The translations under genes and the position numbers were made by a program. The notes beneath the pieces are model-generated. The model saw only the letters and a list, made by a program, of their open reading frames with translations. It ran no database searches and had not been told where the DNA came from. From positions 9,787,721-9,851,720 of the forward strand of contig NW_025062479.1 in assembly GCF_000002995.4 (NCBI RefSeq): a DNA stretch of 64,000 bases, given 5' to 3'. Shown in pieces: positions 1 through 12,092 of the stretch (the first letter of the stretch is position 1; each line of letters opens with the position of its first letter). This DNA comes from Brugia malayi. Lineage: Eukaryota > Nematoda > Chromadorea > Rhabditida > Onchocercidae.

Positions 1-2952
1 AATTTGAATTCTAAGATAAAGAAGAGGCATACCATCCAATTCATCAAGGATGATTTCGAAGCCACCTGATAAACATTTTTTGGTGCTGGTGGAAAACAGC
101 TAAAGAATAAACGAACACCTTTTCTTGTCGTTGCAATCTGAATATGAAATAGAATTTGAATCAGAAATGAATGTTTAACAAGTAGCTAGGCATAAAAAGT
201 TGAGGTGTTTGGCTCCAAGAAGCACACCAGTTTTGTGAAATAGCAAAAAACATAGAAAAGTATCTTTTTTCATCCAACTTCGAAAAAGCAAACTCAACAA
301 TATGTCAACCTATTTCGAAGCAATGGAACGGGGCTTAGAATTTCCCACATTATTATAGAAGTTCTGATAGCACAATGATTTCATAACTTACAAGATGCAG
401 ATAGCGAGATTGCGTATAAGAGATTGGATTAATACCCACAATGTCGTTGAAAAAAGAAGCATCCACGGATCGGCATTCTGCTGCAGCAAGCTCCTAGATT
501 TAGATCATTTTATAACTAAAATGCGCTGCCCAGTCAGAACATAAAATGCTTAGTTATTCAAAACAATGCATCAAGAAAGATAACATGATTGCACGTCAGA
601 AACAACATGATAAATATATTTTGCATCGTCAACTATCAAACTTTTAGTTAATTAGGCTAACTTTTAGTTAATGACTATACTATCTAAATGTTTCACATTC
701 AAAAACATTCAATGCACAGTTATTGGGTGCATTTCCAAAAAGAAAAAGAAACACGGCTAATGAGGTAATGAAAAATTATGTAAATTGAACCTGAATTTGT
801 CCGTAGCTGAGTGATGCCACCTTAACTACTGAATTTCCGTCAGCATGCAAGTCGTAAACCTGTATGGAACCATTTTCAGAAAGACTGTATAAAATATGCC
901 TAGCGTCATCCAAGCATAATCGTACCAATCGCTCTAAAATATTTACGTTATTAGAAATGCAACAGAAATTACCAAGAAACTTTATCCCCACCATAGTTTC
1001 TTAATATCTTTACAAAAATCAAGTTCCAAAAAATATGCAATGACCAACTAAAAAAGAAAATATATTACCTTCTTTCCCTGTGATCAAAGATACGGAAGGC
1101 AAAAAATAACTAATAAAACTTTTGGAATGATTTATCTTACGACAACGACGACTGAACCAACCTTTATCCTGAAAAAAGGAAGGGCAGAGTTTCCAGAGGA
1201 GAGAAAAGAAGTTTTTTTCATCTTTATTAACCAAAGTAAAGGAGGAAGTAAATAAAGGGAAAAAAAAAAATATATATATATATATATACCTTAAAAGGAA
1301 AATATTATGTGTACCCATCTCGAAACTTAAGTAAAGAAAAGTGAGAATATGTAAAATATGATATCTGAAAATAGTGGACGACCTGATAATCAAGCTCACA
1401 CAAAACTTCCTCTTCCGTGAAAAAAATACGGCCGTTTGATGTTGCAATTATATCCGATATAGTTGTGTCGTCAATTGGAACCTGCAACTTTCAAACCTGT
1501 AACTTTTACTTTAGCTATAAAAGAAATAAAATTAAAGTAAAATAGGAATGCAATTATTCAATCTTTGTGCTATTATTTCAAATACTATAAATACAAAATT
1601 TTGCTCAGAAACGGACAAAACTCTTACAAAGTCATTTTCCTTTGAAGAAAGCACATCCAAGGTGGAAATAATAAAAACAATATAATACAATATTATGAAG
1701 GAGCAGTATGAACAACGGACTAAGTACGCTGCAATTACATACAATAAAAAAAGAAAAAAAAAAAAAGAAAGACCTTGAAAAGCGCATCTGGAAGGAGATA
1801 CATATCAGCTTGCCTAAAATCGTCTGGCAAAGAGGATACATCTGTCACTGTTCTATTACTATTTGTGAAGCTTGCTGCCAATAATACAATTTCTTTTGTT
1901 GTCGCAACAATAACCAAGCAATGAATGTGTTTCTGGAATTATTAGAGAATTACGAGATATTAGGATATATTTAATGGGAGATGAAAAAAAAATTGATCAG
2001 AACAACATCAGATGAAGTTTAAGTGGACGATATAGATAACGTCTCGGAATCTCCTAATTCGAATATCAATAAACATCTGTTTCTGTTGCAGTAAATTACC
2101 TGGAACACCCCAACTTTCGGTTTCGCAATTGCCACTTTAGTAATTGTATTAGGTATCCCATCGAAGTAAGCTAAATCCGAACTAAAAATAAATAAATTCT
2201 AACAATTCCTTTTAATAATGTAAATAAATGAAATGTATGAAGTCCTCTTTATAATTGAAAAAAAGAAACTCGTCGCTCCAATCCTGCTCAGCAATCTTGT
2301 GAAATTTTGTCTTACATCTCCGATACCTGAGAATAGGATTACTTCAGAAAAAAAAAAAAAAAAAAAAACAAAGGAGTAACCCACCTATCTTCATAATTCC
2401 AAACATACAGATCGGCATCAATTGTCATATAAGCACGTCCAATTTCGGGTAATATACCCATTGTGCAGATGCTTTGTGTACCTATAAAATTCGTCAGTGT
2501 GATCAACTAGATGACAAGGAACAAATATACTAACCAAAAGAAATTAAATCGAGTACTTCAGAAGCAAACTTACTGCTAAGCTGATCTTTCAGTTCCTGTG
2601 GAATGGGCTTCAAATGACTATGAACAAATTCCGGTATCTCCAGGTCATTCAGTGGTTGATAATCTCCCGTAGCAAGGCCAGATATTGATACTCTGTCTAC
2701 AACAAAATTTTTTACTTACTTGACTCCAATGTCCCAGAAGATAAAGAACTGTCAAAGACAATTTCACTACATCAAACAATAATGTATAATCCATCTAACT
2801 GATACGAACAAAGTAAATTGACCTGGTTGGTACGGGTCGTATTTTAATTTGTAGTACAAATCAGAATCTTCACTGATTTTTAGAATTGACCGTTGTACAT
2901 AGCTTGCAGCATCTTCCAAAGCGTCGCCGGCAGGCTGTCCATATAATTCCAT
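1..2952 (-). CDS. npp-8: Nucleoporin NUP155 / NPP-8, N-terminal part (partial, runs off left edge)
   Basis: NUP155 is a scaffold nucleoporin of the inner ring of the nuclear pore complex. The gene reads leftward from ATG at 2952, just after a CTAG acceptor (2955-2956). Exon 1 (2952-2823) encodes MELYGQPAGDALEDAASY and ends in phase 1. The next exons carry ISGLATGDYQPLNDLEIPEF, then LPEIGRAYMTIDADLYVWN near 2400-2480, SDLAYFDGIPNTITKVAIAK near 2103-2180, IVATTKEIVLLAASFTNSN near 1775-1915, IDDTTISDIIATSNGRIFFT near 1390-1480, LCLDDARHILYSLSENGS near 795-935, ISYTQSRYLHL near 391-500, and ATTRKGVRLFFSCFPPAPKN near 60-140. The order and motifs match the Nucleoporin_N beta-propeller of the family. 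The alpha-solenoid C-terminus lies outside the window. Small exons and the join near position 60 are uncertain. Identity is secure from the LPEIGRAYMTIDADLYVWNYED block. Confidence 0.9.
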
Positions 2953-2956
2953 ACCT

Positions 2957-5002
2957 AGTATTTGAATTAAAAACTACATAAAATTCTTCACAATATCAGT
3001 ACCGAAACATGGGAAGACAAAGTCTGAATAACGATCCTTTAGTGAAACAAGCAATATTATAGAATGTTCAACTTGAAAAATATATGTACGCTTACAATAT
3101 TAGAAAATTCACAGAAATCATTAAATGAAAGTATACGAGAATAAATGCTAATCGTTCGGCAAATCCAACCTAAGAAAATTAAATGACAAATGTAATAATC
3201 CAGATGAAACTGAAGTTGTCAAGTGCGTTCAATATTCTTTACAACACAAAGCTATGTCAGTAATTACAAAAAAAAAAAAAAAAAGAATTTCCCAGTCCGA
3301 CACATTTCCATACAACATACTACAATCTCATCGAATATACCCTACAACTAAACATACGACTCCCGCTGACACGAACAATTTTCATGTAGGGTCTTCGGAT
3401 AGATTCCCGTGACACTTACCATGCGACACCTACACCTTCTTCATACGATGCTACGGGAGAGGGAGTGACCGGTTAACGGACAGATCCTTTCTATATGAAT
3501 TGGAAGAAAAAAATTGCATGAAAGAAGATTCATATTGTTTTGTTAAGTAACCTTGACTTCACAATTTCTGCATTCATCTTTGTAGTGGAAAGTAATGCCA
3601 AGCAATCAGCACTTCATGTTTTGTCAATTTTGGATTTGAATAGGAAATGATGTCTACGATAAAAAATAATAAACCGACTAGTAACAGAATGTCTGTTTGC
3701 AACACGATTGATAATTAGTTCAAATTATATATACGACTAATGCATGTATTAGATAAATTTTGCTAAAATCTACAAAAATTTGCTAAATTCATGTAAGGTA
3801 ATAGATTACCTCCCATGAGAAAGATTTCAAGTCCTAAGAAACTTTTCGGTTGTTCTAAAACCGCGATACGCTAACACTCTTTTTCCTTCAAGTACGACAT
3901 AAGATTATCATATCTAAATTCGGTAGAGGAATTTACAATGAACACTGCAGATTATGTGGATTAGTAGTTACCAGTTAGTTAACAACTAAAAACTCTCACA
4001 ATTGATTAATTATGCATCTCTACCATCCTAAAATTGTGCTGAAAAAGATTGAATCAGTGGTACTTTTTCCTTCTTTGAATATGGGCGGGAAATCCGGAAT
4101 GAGGTTAAAAGTCTGTTTCCCAATTCAGAATTTTCAAACATAAAATATATCAGTATATCAACTTCTGATTTCCGTTTTATATTTTCCAATTATTTGAAAG
4201 CTGTTCTCTTATTGGCAAACCGCTCAGCAATTCTTTCTCATTTATATCTAGTAAATCTCAGGATTACAGATAAGAAATCTCACAGGTCAAATACCCCAAT
4301 ACGACCATATTCAGATCTCTGCACAGATTTGTCAGCAATCCGGTATTTGGCGGCGCGCCGAAAATGATTGTGGTGAAATAGCAGCGATGCAAAGGGCTGG
4401 TATGGATGTCATTACGAGATTGTAATGGTGGTAATGTGAGCTCAGGTAGTTCTCTCTTCCTGTGCACTTAGCTGCTCTCATATTTTGCCACTTCTCTTTC
4501 TTCTTACAATTTATGACATACTCATATTAACGTTGATATTTGAGAATGATTTAGATCTTAATCAGCAGATTTTATACATACTGTGTTAGAAAGGAAAAAG
4601 AAAAGTTGATTGACATAGAGATAATAAAATTGCTTTTCATTTTGATGCATTAAAAGTAATTCTTCTCATTATAGATTTACCAAGAATTGGAATGTTAAGG
4701 TTACTGCTTAAATATATCTTATTTCTTTTTCCATATCTCGTATACCTAGTATCAGTGTAAGTAGGAGTAATAAAATTTTGTCTGGTGATTCCTAATAAAC
4801 TAAGGTGTAGAATTTTTAATGATACAACATTACACTTTACAGAAAAAAAAAATTTGTTTTATTAAGACAGTGACGTGTCAAATGACGTAATATAATGGTT
4901 TTTATTCAGGGTTACTGAAATTCAGATGATCATTTGATCTGTTAGTCTTCTAGATTTGTAAGATTTTCGTACATTTCCGATATTTTCGCTATCGAACTAT
5001 AA
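2957..5002. promoter_or_regulatory. Divergent intergenic region between NUP155 and the S1P-lyase-like gene
   Basis: About 2 kb separate two divergently transcribed start codons, so both promoters should lie here. The stretch around 3340-3490 is somewhat richer in GC than its surroundings but has no open frame or RNA fold I recognise. Two TGACGT hexamers lie at 4871 and 4883. A short open frame on the minus strand (4264-4467) has no recognisable content and is not called. Confidence 0.45.
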
Positions 5003-8000
5003 ATGAGTGAATGGTGGACACTGAATGGTGGATACACCTGGCGTTTAGTTGCGCAAGTTGTGGATGATGGTCGTGTTGGATTCAACCGTTCATGTATAGA
5101 TCTGGAACCTTGGCAGATCGTCTCATACACTTTATCCGTTGTTTGCTTCTTCATCTGGCTACGGAGACTGTTAAAAGCAAATCGTCCTCTTTCCACCTGT
5201 ATTCGTGCTTTGGTATTTTTTCCTTTGTATCTAATTAGTTTACTTTTTCGAATGATTATCCTAAGGTTTTGATGTTTCCATCAAATAAAAGCATATTTAT
5301 ACTAACTTTGTATTTTTCTAGATTTTTTCCGCATTTCGGATGATGCCTTGGGTAAATACGCAAATAAAAGAAGAAATGGAAAAAGCAAGAAGAGATCTTG
5401 AAGAGACAATACATCAGTACGATAAGAGAAAAGTGCGTTGACAAAAATTATGCTGTTACGCTGTGCAGACTTTTTTATTGTTTTACGATGAAATCTTTTA
5501 ATTGATTTACTGGAAATAGCATAAGGAACATGAGGAAATGAAGTCTGAGGCAATGTTTTGTATTGTTTATGTAGTTTGATATATTTTCCAGGAATTCTAC
5601 AAGTTCTTGCCGGAGCATGGACTTGCAACTAATAATATAATTCATGAGGCAGAGTTATATAAAACAATGAGTGAATTTTCTTTTCACGAAGGTCACGTTT
5701 CCGGAGTAATCTTTACTGATGTCGATAAAGAGCACCGAGCATTACTGCAAAAGGTTAGCAAGTATAATTACTTTGTTAATTTTTTATTTTAAATGAGATT
5801 ACCAAAGTTTTTTTTGCAGGTGTTCGAGATGTTTGTATATTCGGACTCTCTATATCCTAATCTTTTTCCTGGCTGTCGGAAAATGGAAGCAGAAATTGTA
5901 CGCATTGTTGCATCACTTCTTCATGGTGGACCTGGCTCTTGTGGAACCGTTACGTCGAACGATACAGAAAGCAATATATTGGCATGTTTCGGTAACTGTT
6001 TTTATTTTTTTATAAATCAGTTTTATATTAATGTACGAATGTTTTTGCTATAAACATGGAAGAATGTTTTTCTTTGGTAAATATCAATTCATAGAAGATG
6101 AGAAATACAATCAGTTGTTTTTTTTTTTTTTTTTTCAAATGTCAATGTCACTTAACTGAAAAGTCAGTTTATGAGGAAAAAAGTACATTATCAAATTCTA
6201 GCTATTATCCGCATCTTACTCTATATTTTAGCTTATCGAAATCGCGCATTTAGTCGTGGAATCAGGCATCCAGAAATGTTAGTACCGGCAACTGCTCATG
6301 CATCATTCGATAAAGCAGCGAAAGTATTGCAAATGCGTATTCGCCATATTCCCGTTGATAAAAACCAGCGGGTTGATGTAGGTGCAATGAAGCGTGCTAT
6401 CAGTAATGAAACTTGTATGGTGTGTCTCTTTTCATAATTTTCCAAATAAACGGATTTTTCTGTAGTGACAGAATAGTTTTAAAATATGTTGCTTATTTTA
6501 CATTTATTTAAGTTTCTAATTTATTTTGTTGTAGCTCGTGGCATCAGCCCCGAATTATGCATTCGGTACTATCGACAACATAGAAGCGATTTCTGAGGTG
6601 CTTTCTACATTCCTAACGAAGCTTTTGCAGTGAAACAGTAAATAGTTTTGGATGCTGATTTCCAAAATTATGCCTAACTTTTTCCTGGCTGTGCCAAATC
6701 GCTCATGGACTTCAATTCCTTAATGTTTTAATAATGGGAACAAAAAGAACCGTTGTTTAATTTACTCCATAATATAAAATGCTTAACCGTTCTATAGTTC
6801 CGAGATTTCCAGTTGAGCCAACGATATGGTATTCCTTTGCATGTTGATGCAACTCTTGGTGGTTTCATTTTGTCAATAATGGAACGATGTGATTTTGCAG
6901 TTAAGTCGTTCGATTTTCGTGTACCCGGCGTTACATCAATTTCCTGTGATATTCAAAAATATGGTTTTGCTCCAAATGGTATTTTAAACTTCCTCTTTAT
7001 TTTTGCTTTTCACGACATTTTAAAGTTTGTATAAATTCTTTCATTCATCATTTAGAACGTCACAAAAGTTGTTTCTATTAGGAACATCGTTAATACTGTA
7101 TCGCGACTCATCCTTGCTTCATTACCAATACTTTTGCGACAGTGAATGGCCTGGTGGTATATATATGACACCCACGTTAGCTGGTAACAGAGACGGATGT
7201 GCAATAGCTTTAACGTGGGCTACTTTATTGTACAACGGAAGACGAGGGTAAGGCAGTTATATTAACTATTTATTTCATCTTATTGGTGATAATTGCTACG
7301 TTACACATTTTCATTAACTCGTCAATGGATGTGATTTTTCTTTAATATGTATATCAGTTTAGCAATTCAGTTGATGGAGAAAGTACATCAGTTGGAGGAT
7401 TTGTTGGAAATTTTTCCGATTCTATATTTTTGGATTCTGAGTTTTAAGAATTATTTAATTAGGAAATTTTGCTGTCCTGTTCTTCAGCTATGTAAAACGA
7501 ACGGAGGCAATTATTAATGCAGTGCGTGAGATACGAACAGGCATTGAGAAATGTTTGCACATACAATTGTTATGTGAATCAGATGTTACAACTGTTGCTT
7601 TTACAACGAGAGGTCTCAATGTTTATGCCTTGGCAGATCGTATGAATAAGCTGGGATGGGTCTTGTCTACTCTTCAAAATCCGCCTGCGTGAGTAATTAT
7701 ATTCAATTCTGAGAGTAAGTTCAAATGTTCTTTACTCTTTACAACTGCAAACTATTTTTTTCTTAATATTAGGCAATTTTTTCATATTTTTCCAGTGTTC
7801 ATATATGTGTTACATTGAATCACACGAAATCAGGTGTTGTGGAAAATTTTCTTCGTGAATTGAATATGGCGTGCGAAGATCTGGTGTCAAATCCTGAATT
7901 CAGCCATCAGTCAAGAACCGCTGCGATCTACGGTCAAGCTTTATTTCAAGAAATTTATTTTAACCTTTGAGGTGATTGATGATCTTTAAGTAAAAGATCA

Positions 8001-8231
8001 TCTTTAATATTTTAGGAGAGATAATGTTGAGTTATTTCTAACACTATATTTTTTTTGGCTTTTATTTTACTTTATTCACTGATTATTTTTCTAGGTATGG
8101 TATCTGCTGTACCAGATCTGGTAGAGGAAATATCTCAGATGTATCTTGATAGCTGTTATGCAATGCCGTTACCACCATCTGGTCGTACACTGAGTGTTGA
8201 GGGAAGAAAAAAAAGCCTCATTCCAGATTAA
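5003..8231 (+). CDS. Sphingosine-1-phosphate lyase-like PLP enzyme
   Basis: Eleven exons join in frame to give about 575 residues, close to the usual 560-570 of S1P lyase: 5003-5212, 5322-5432, 5592-5753, 5820-5991, 6232-6419, 6535-6597, 6798-6978, 7082-7247, 7488-7688, 7796-7932, 8095-8231. S1P lyase cleaves phosphorylated sphingoid bases at the ER membrane. An N-terminal membrane segment (IVSYTLSVVCFFIWL, about residue 36) fits an ER anchor. Family blocks follow: EAELYKTMSEFSFHEGHVSG, SLYPNLFPGCRKMEAEIV, IPLHVDATLGGF, GVTSISCDIQKYGFAPNG and WPGGIYMTPTLAGNRDG. The PLP-linking lysine of the HKYG motif is kept but its preceding His is Gln. TSGGTES reads TSNDTES, FPHG reads YAFG and APKGSS reads APNGTS. 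It may be a divergent paralogue with altered activity. A retained-intron reading ends early at 7970. AATAAA lies just after the stop. Confidence 0.9.
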
Positions 8232-9810
8232 ATTGCATAATCGATTTTTAATAATAAATAGAATGTAGTCCAGAAATATCCCGACAATAATAATGCGGTT
8301 AAATTAAAATTAAAAAAATAAGGTAAAGTGAATATAAATACATTTCATCACTACTATATGTGGATTATCATCATTTTATACTGTCATTCATGGTAAAATC
8401 TTGATTATTTTCTATAATACGCTACAGTTAGAGTTGAAAGCGATGTTTTAGTAGGAACTATTAGACATTTAGGGTATATTTTTTCAGAACTTGTTATCAT
8501 TAGATGGTTCTGTCATATAATTTTGATGTTTAGAGCCTTATTATTTTACCTTGTATTTTACGTTGTGGTGAGTATAGTTTTGTATTTGATATATTATTTT
8601 GTCTTGTATTCAGTGTAGTTTTTTCTTTTTTTTTTTTCCATAAATTGATCATTTAAGTAGTATGAAGTATGTGGATTTCATTTCGTTTCCTTTGTTGCCT
8701 TATTACGTATAACGTACTACATATGTTTTGTTTAACTTACGTTACTTTTAATTGAGTTGGTTGTTTTTTTTTTTTTTTTTTTGTTGCTCGAAATGTCATT
8801 AATTGGGAGAAATTACTTTAGTTTTAATATGTTCTGTTTATATTTTATATGCTTTGGAAGGTGCGTAATATTTATGCTAGCCAATTTTTCCATACGAAAA
8901 GTGTAATTTTTCAAGCTTCAAAAATATCATATGTATATCTCAATTTCTTGTGATACTTTTTGAGCTTTGTCGTTTCTTTCGTGCTACAGTATTATCGTAT
9001 TTGCTTAGAGTATCGGTTAAATTGCAAGAAGTTTCTGAAAGACGATATTCCTCATTGATGTGAATTAATACTGTATTTATTTACTTTACCGATTAGTCCA
9101 TTTTTTAATGTATACTTCATGTTTTTGAAGTTGTGCTAATTTTGTACTAATCTTATATTTAAAGACGAAATGTATTTTATTGTAATTTTCAGGTCTGTAG
9201 TGCTTTGACAAATTTTCAGTATATTTGAGTAAAAAAAAACTTATTTGCACTCAACTTGTTCACTAATTTGCTGCATGTGGCTGAAAAATATCTGTTTCAA
9301 GTTTGTTGGTTATGAAGTATGCCTTTATTAGGTTCGCTTTAAACTTCTAAAACAGCGTTATTTAGCTACTGACAATATTATTTACACTGTTAGTGCATTT
9401 ACGTATTTACATACATTAAGTAATGTTTCCTTCGGTGATCATAGTTATCGATTGGTCGTGTTTTCGCCTCACATATGTGATGAAACTATTAGCAGTGAGT
9501 TGTTATGAAATTCGTTAAATTTCTTTTAGTTAAAATTCTACTCTAAACTTCCTAATGTTGATAATGATAAATAGTCGTAGTCATAGATGAAGTGAAAGAA
9601 AGTAATGTACGAAAAATGATAACAGCAGTTGAGTACTTCATGGGTAATTAAGTTATTCAATTCCTACATTTCACTAACATTTATAAGAAAAAAATCTTTT
9701 TTGTTTAGCATAAAAATATTTTTTATTAACAACAACATAATGTGTTATTGCCTGAAATCCTGAATCATGAATTAGCAAAAAAGAGTGTGCCACTTGCGGT
9801 TTTATATTTC
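8232..9810. other. Intergenic, AT-rich, no gene seen
   Basis: This 1.6 kb stretch holds the 3' UTR of the lyase-like gene (AATAAA near 8258) and several T-runs, for example 8763-8782. I found no open frame with splice sites or family similarity on either strand. Confidence 0.4.
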
Positions 9811-9822
9811 AGTTTAACAACA

Positions 9823-9846
9823 ATGTTCATATGGATTTATTGCTAA
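9823..9846 (+). promoter_or_regulatory. Seven-codon upstream ORF overlapping the start of the small membrane protein
   Basis: The first ATG after the predicted trans-splice acceptor opens ATG TTC ATA TGG ATT TAT TGC TAA. It overlaps the main ATG at 9831 in another frame. Such a uORF would reduce or condition translation of the main frame unless it is bypassed by leaky scanning. Confidence 0.35.
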
Positions 9847-10607
9847 TATTTTATGCTGTGGCAGCTGTTCTTTTCGTTCTTTTAATGCTTTTTATGATCA
9901 CCTTGCTTACCCTCAGTTGTTTACATATTTTTAGGTGATTTTTTTGAAATCTAATATTTTTTAATGTTTTTTTTTTTTTTTTTTTTGAACTTTAAGAGGG
10001 CCAGCAATATAGGATGTTTCAAAAAATATGTATTTTGTTATATTTTTTAAAGATTTTAGCTCAACTTGAAAAATTTTCTCTACTTTTTTTGTGTGTACAT
10101 ATATAACATATTTAGAAAACATAAAATTGCGTGGAAAAGCTCGGTCAGTTCGTTGAATTTGGTACCCAGATCACTGGATATGGCATTTGATGGTATTATC
10201 GAACAGGTAGTATTTTTATATATTAGTTCATTAACACAAAAATCATTCCAAAAACTACAAGAATCCTTTTGAATTGTGAATTAGAAATTAATACTATTAT
10301 AATTGTTTATTTAGAAAGTTATTTTATTTAGAAGAATATTATAAATATAAAACAAATTAAGGGATTTTAGATTGATGTAGATAGGATAATAAGTCGTCGT
10401 CAGGAAAGGATAGCGGAATCTATTAATTCAACGAATGAAAATGAAGATCGAATACATCCATTAGAACATATTGATAATGATACAGCAACAGTACTTGCTG
10501 TAGATCAGTTGTTAGATACTTCATTTCTTATATCCGATGAGGAACTTGCCTGCTATGCACCACCTGTTGATATGAAGATTGTTGCTGCTCGTAGAGATCA
10601 TGTTTGA
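9831..10607 (+). CDS. Small single-pass membrane protein, unrecognised
   Basis: I do not recognise this family. Three exons join cleanly: 9831-9934 (phase 2), 10116-10206 (phase 0) and 10371-10607, giving 143 residues. The start is placed after a TATATTTCAG acceptor at 9811-9812, typical of spliced-leader addition. Exon 1 is almost entirely hydrophobic (MDLLLIFYAVAAVLFVLLML, then FMITLLTLSC), a membrane segment or uncleaved signal anchor. It is followed by a basic stop-transfer (FRKHKIAWK), so a cytosolic C-terminus is inferred. The tail is polar and acidic (SINSTNENEDRIHPLEHIDN) and ends AARRDHV. It was easy to overlook because each exon is short. The gene is convergent with the Ly6-like gene. 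Support comes from matching phases at both introns and from consensus splice sites. There is no homology evidence. Confidence 0.6.
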
Positions 10608-12092
10608 AGGAACGGGTTTTTTTTTTGAACAAAATATGCCATATTCGGTTGTTTGTTTTGTTTCATTTTGTATCATTCATTTCGAAAACAATTTTCGAGA
10701 GTTTCTTCTGTGATTTGACATTTCATAATAGATTTGGATATTTTCCTCTAAATTCAGCGAATCAAATTTGATTTATTCCCAATGAGAAACTAATTTGCAA
10801 TTTCTGCTATTTCTTTAGCATTGTTTTACTTGTTTCTGAAATACATGCTTAATGTAACAATGTATACTTTGAAAAAGGATTTTCAAGATTTTATAAAGTA
10901 AATGCATAATGCTATTTTTGATCTTTCGATCTGTCTTTAATTGATGAATATTATACAGATATTGCCACAAAACCTTTCCTCATTTCGTTCTGCTGTATGT
11001 AAGCATTTCGATGAATTTAAATCAGATATTCGTCCTAATAACAATCACCATCATTCATTTCTGTATTTGTATATAACTAATGCATATTTCTTTTTTTAAT
11101 TTTGGAATAAATCCAATTGCTATTGTATTCATAAAATTAAACTTGGAAAATTCATTGTATTGGATGAATACTATTGGATAGCGTCTAAATACGACAGCGA
11201 ACAATTGCATTTGAATATCAGTGGAATATTATTATGAATAGTTAAAATAAAGGGTGATGAGTTGCATAACAAAAAGAATAAAGTAGTTGGGTGGGAGAAT
11301 TCGGTAAATTTTTTGTTAAGCTATACTCATTATCAATCGGCGTCAATTATCTTTATTGGCGATAGCAGCATAATGCATCTTTTAAGTAAGCATAAATAAG
11401 GTTAGCATATTCGAACTGAAATCAATAATTGACTTTGGCGGTACATCACATGAGTTCTGTTCTTCTTTTTGTTAACTTTTTACAAAAAGAATTTTATATT
11501 TGTACTGCTGTTCATTTATTGAATGACTTTCGATAATTATCAGTCAATATGTATCACTCATTCCGTTGTCTAACAACCAAGTTATTGATAATTTTGAAGT
11601 TTAAATAATTACTGAGCAATAGATTGAATTTTTTATTAGTATGTAAACACTTTTTTTCCATTTTCAGGCATTAAAATTCCTTGAAATGTTGTAGCATTTT
11701 TCAAAATGAGAAATCTTTTGTTGCAAGGTAAGTTCATTTGCTATTATAAAAATTCATATCTATTAAATGCTTTCAAATGAACATCGTTTATTATGATGAA
11801 TCAAGAGAAGATTTGGAAATAAGACGCTTGTATTATTTTTGTTAATTAAATCAATGAATGTAAATATTTAAAGCTTTATTTATAAATTTTATTTCACATA
11901 TGAAGTATGATCCTATTGCATACATATAAAAACATATAAAACAATAATTCATGAAATAATATAGCATGTTATAAATGAACTCTAAAAAATCTTTTATAAC
12001 TTAATTTTTCTCGTTCATTTTAGAAAATATAAAATAAATGAAAAAAAAAAAAAATGCTTAGACTGAGAAAATACTGCAGATCAGATGATAAT
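10608..12092. other. Convergent 3' intergenic region, no gene seen
   Basis: This 1.5 kb stretch lies between two stop codons facing each other. It holds A/T-rich sequence and AATAAA-like signals on both strands (for example 11105 on plus). No coding exon is apparent. Confidence 0.4.

Noticed and set aside
4264..4467. 67-codon minus-strand frame in the NUP155/lyase gap
   Set aside because: It has no splice partners, no recognisable motif, and sits in presumed promoter sequence.
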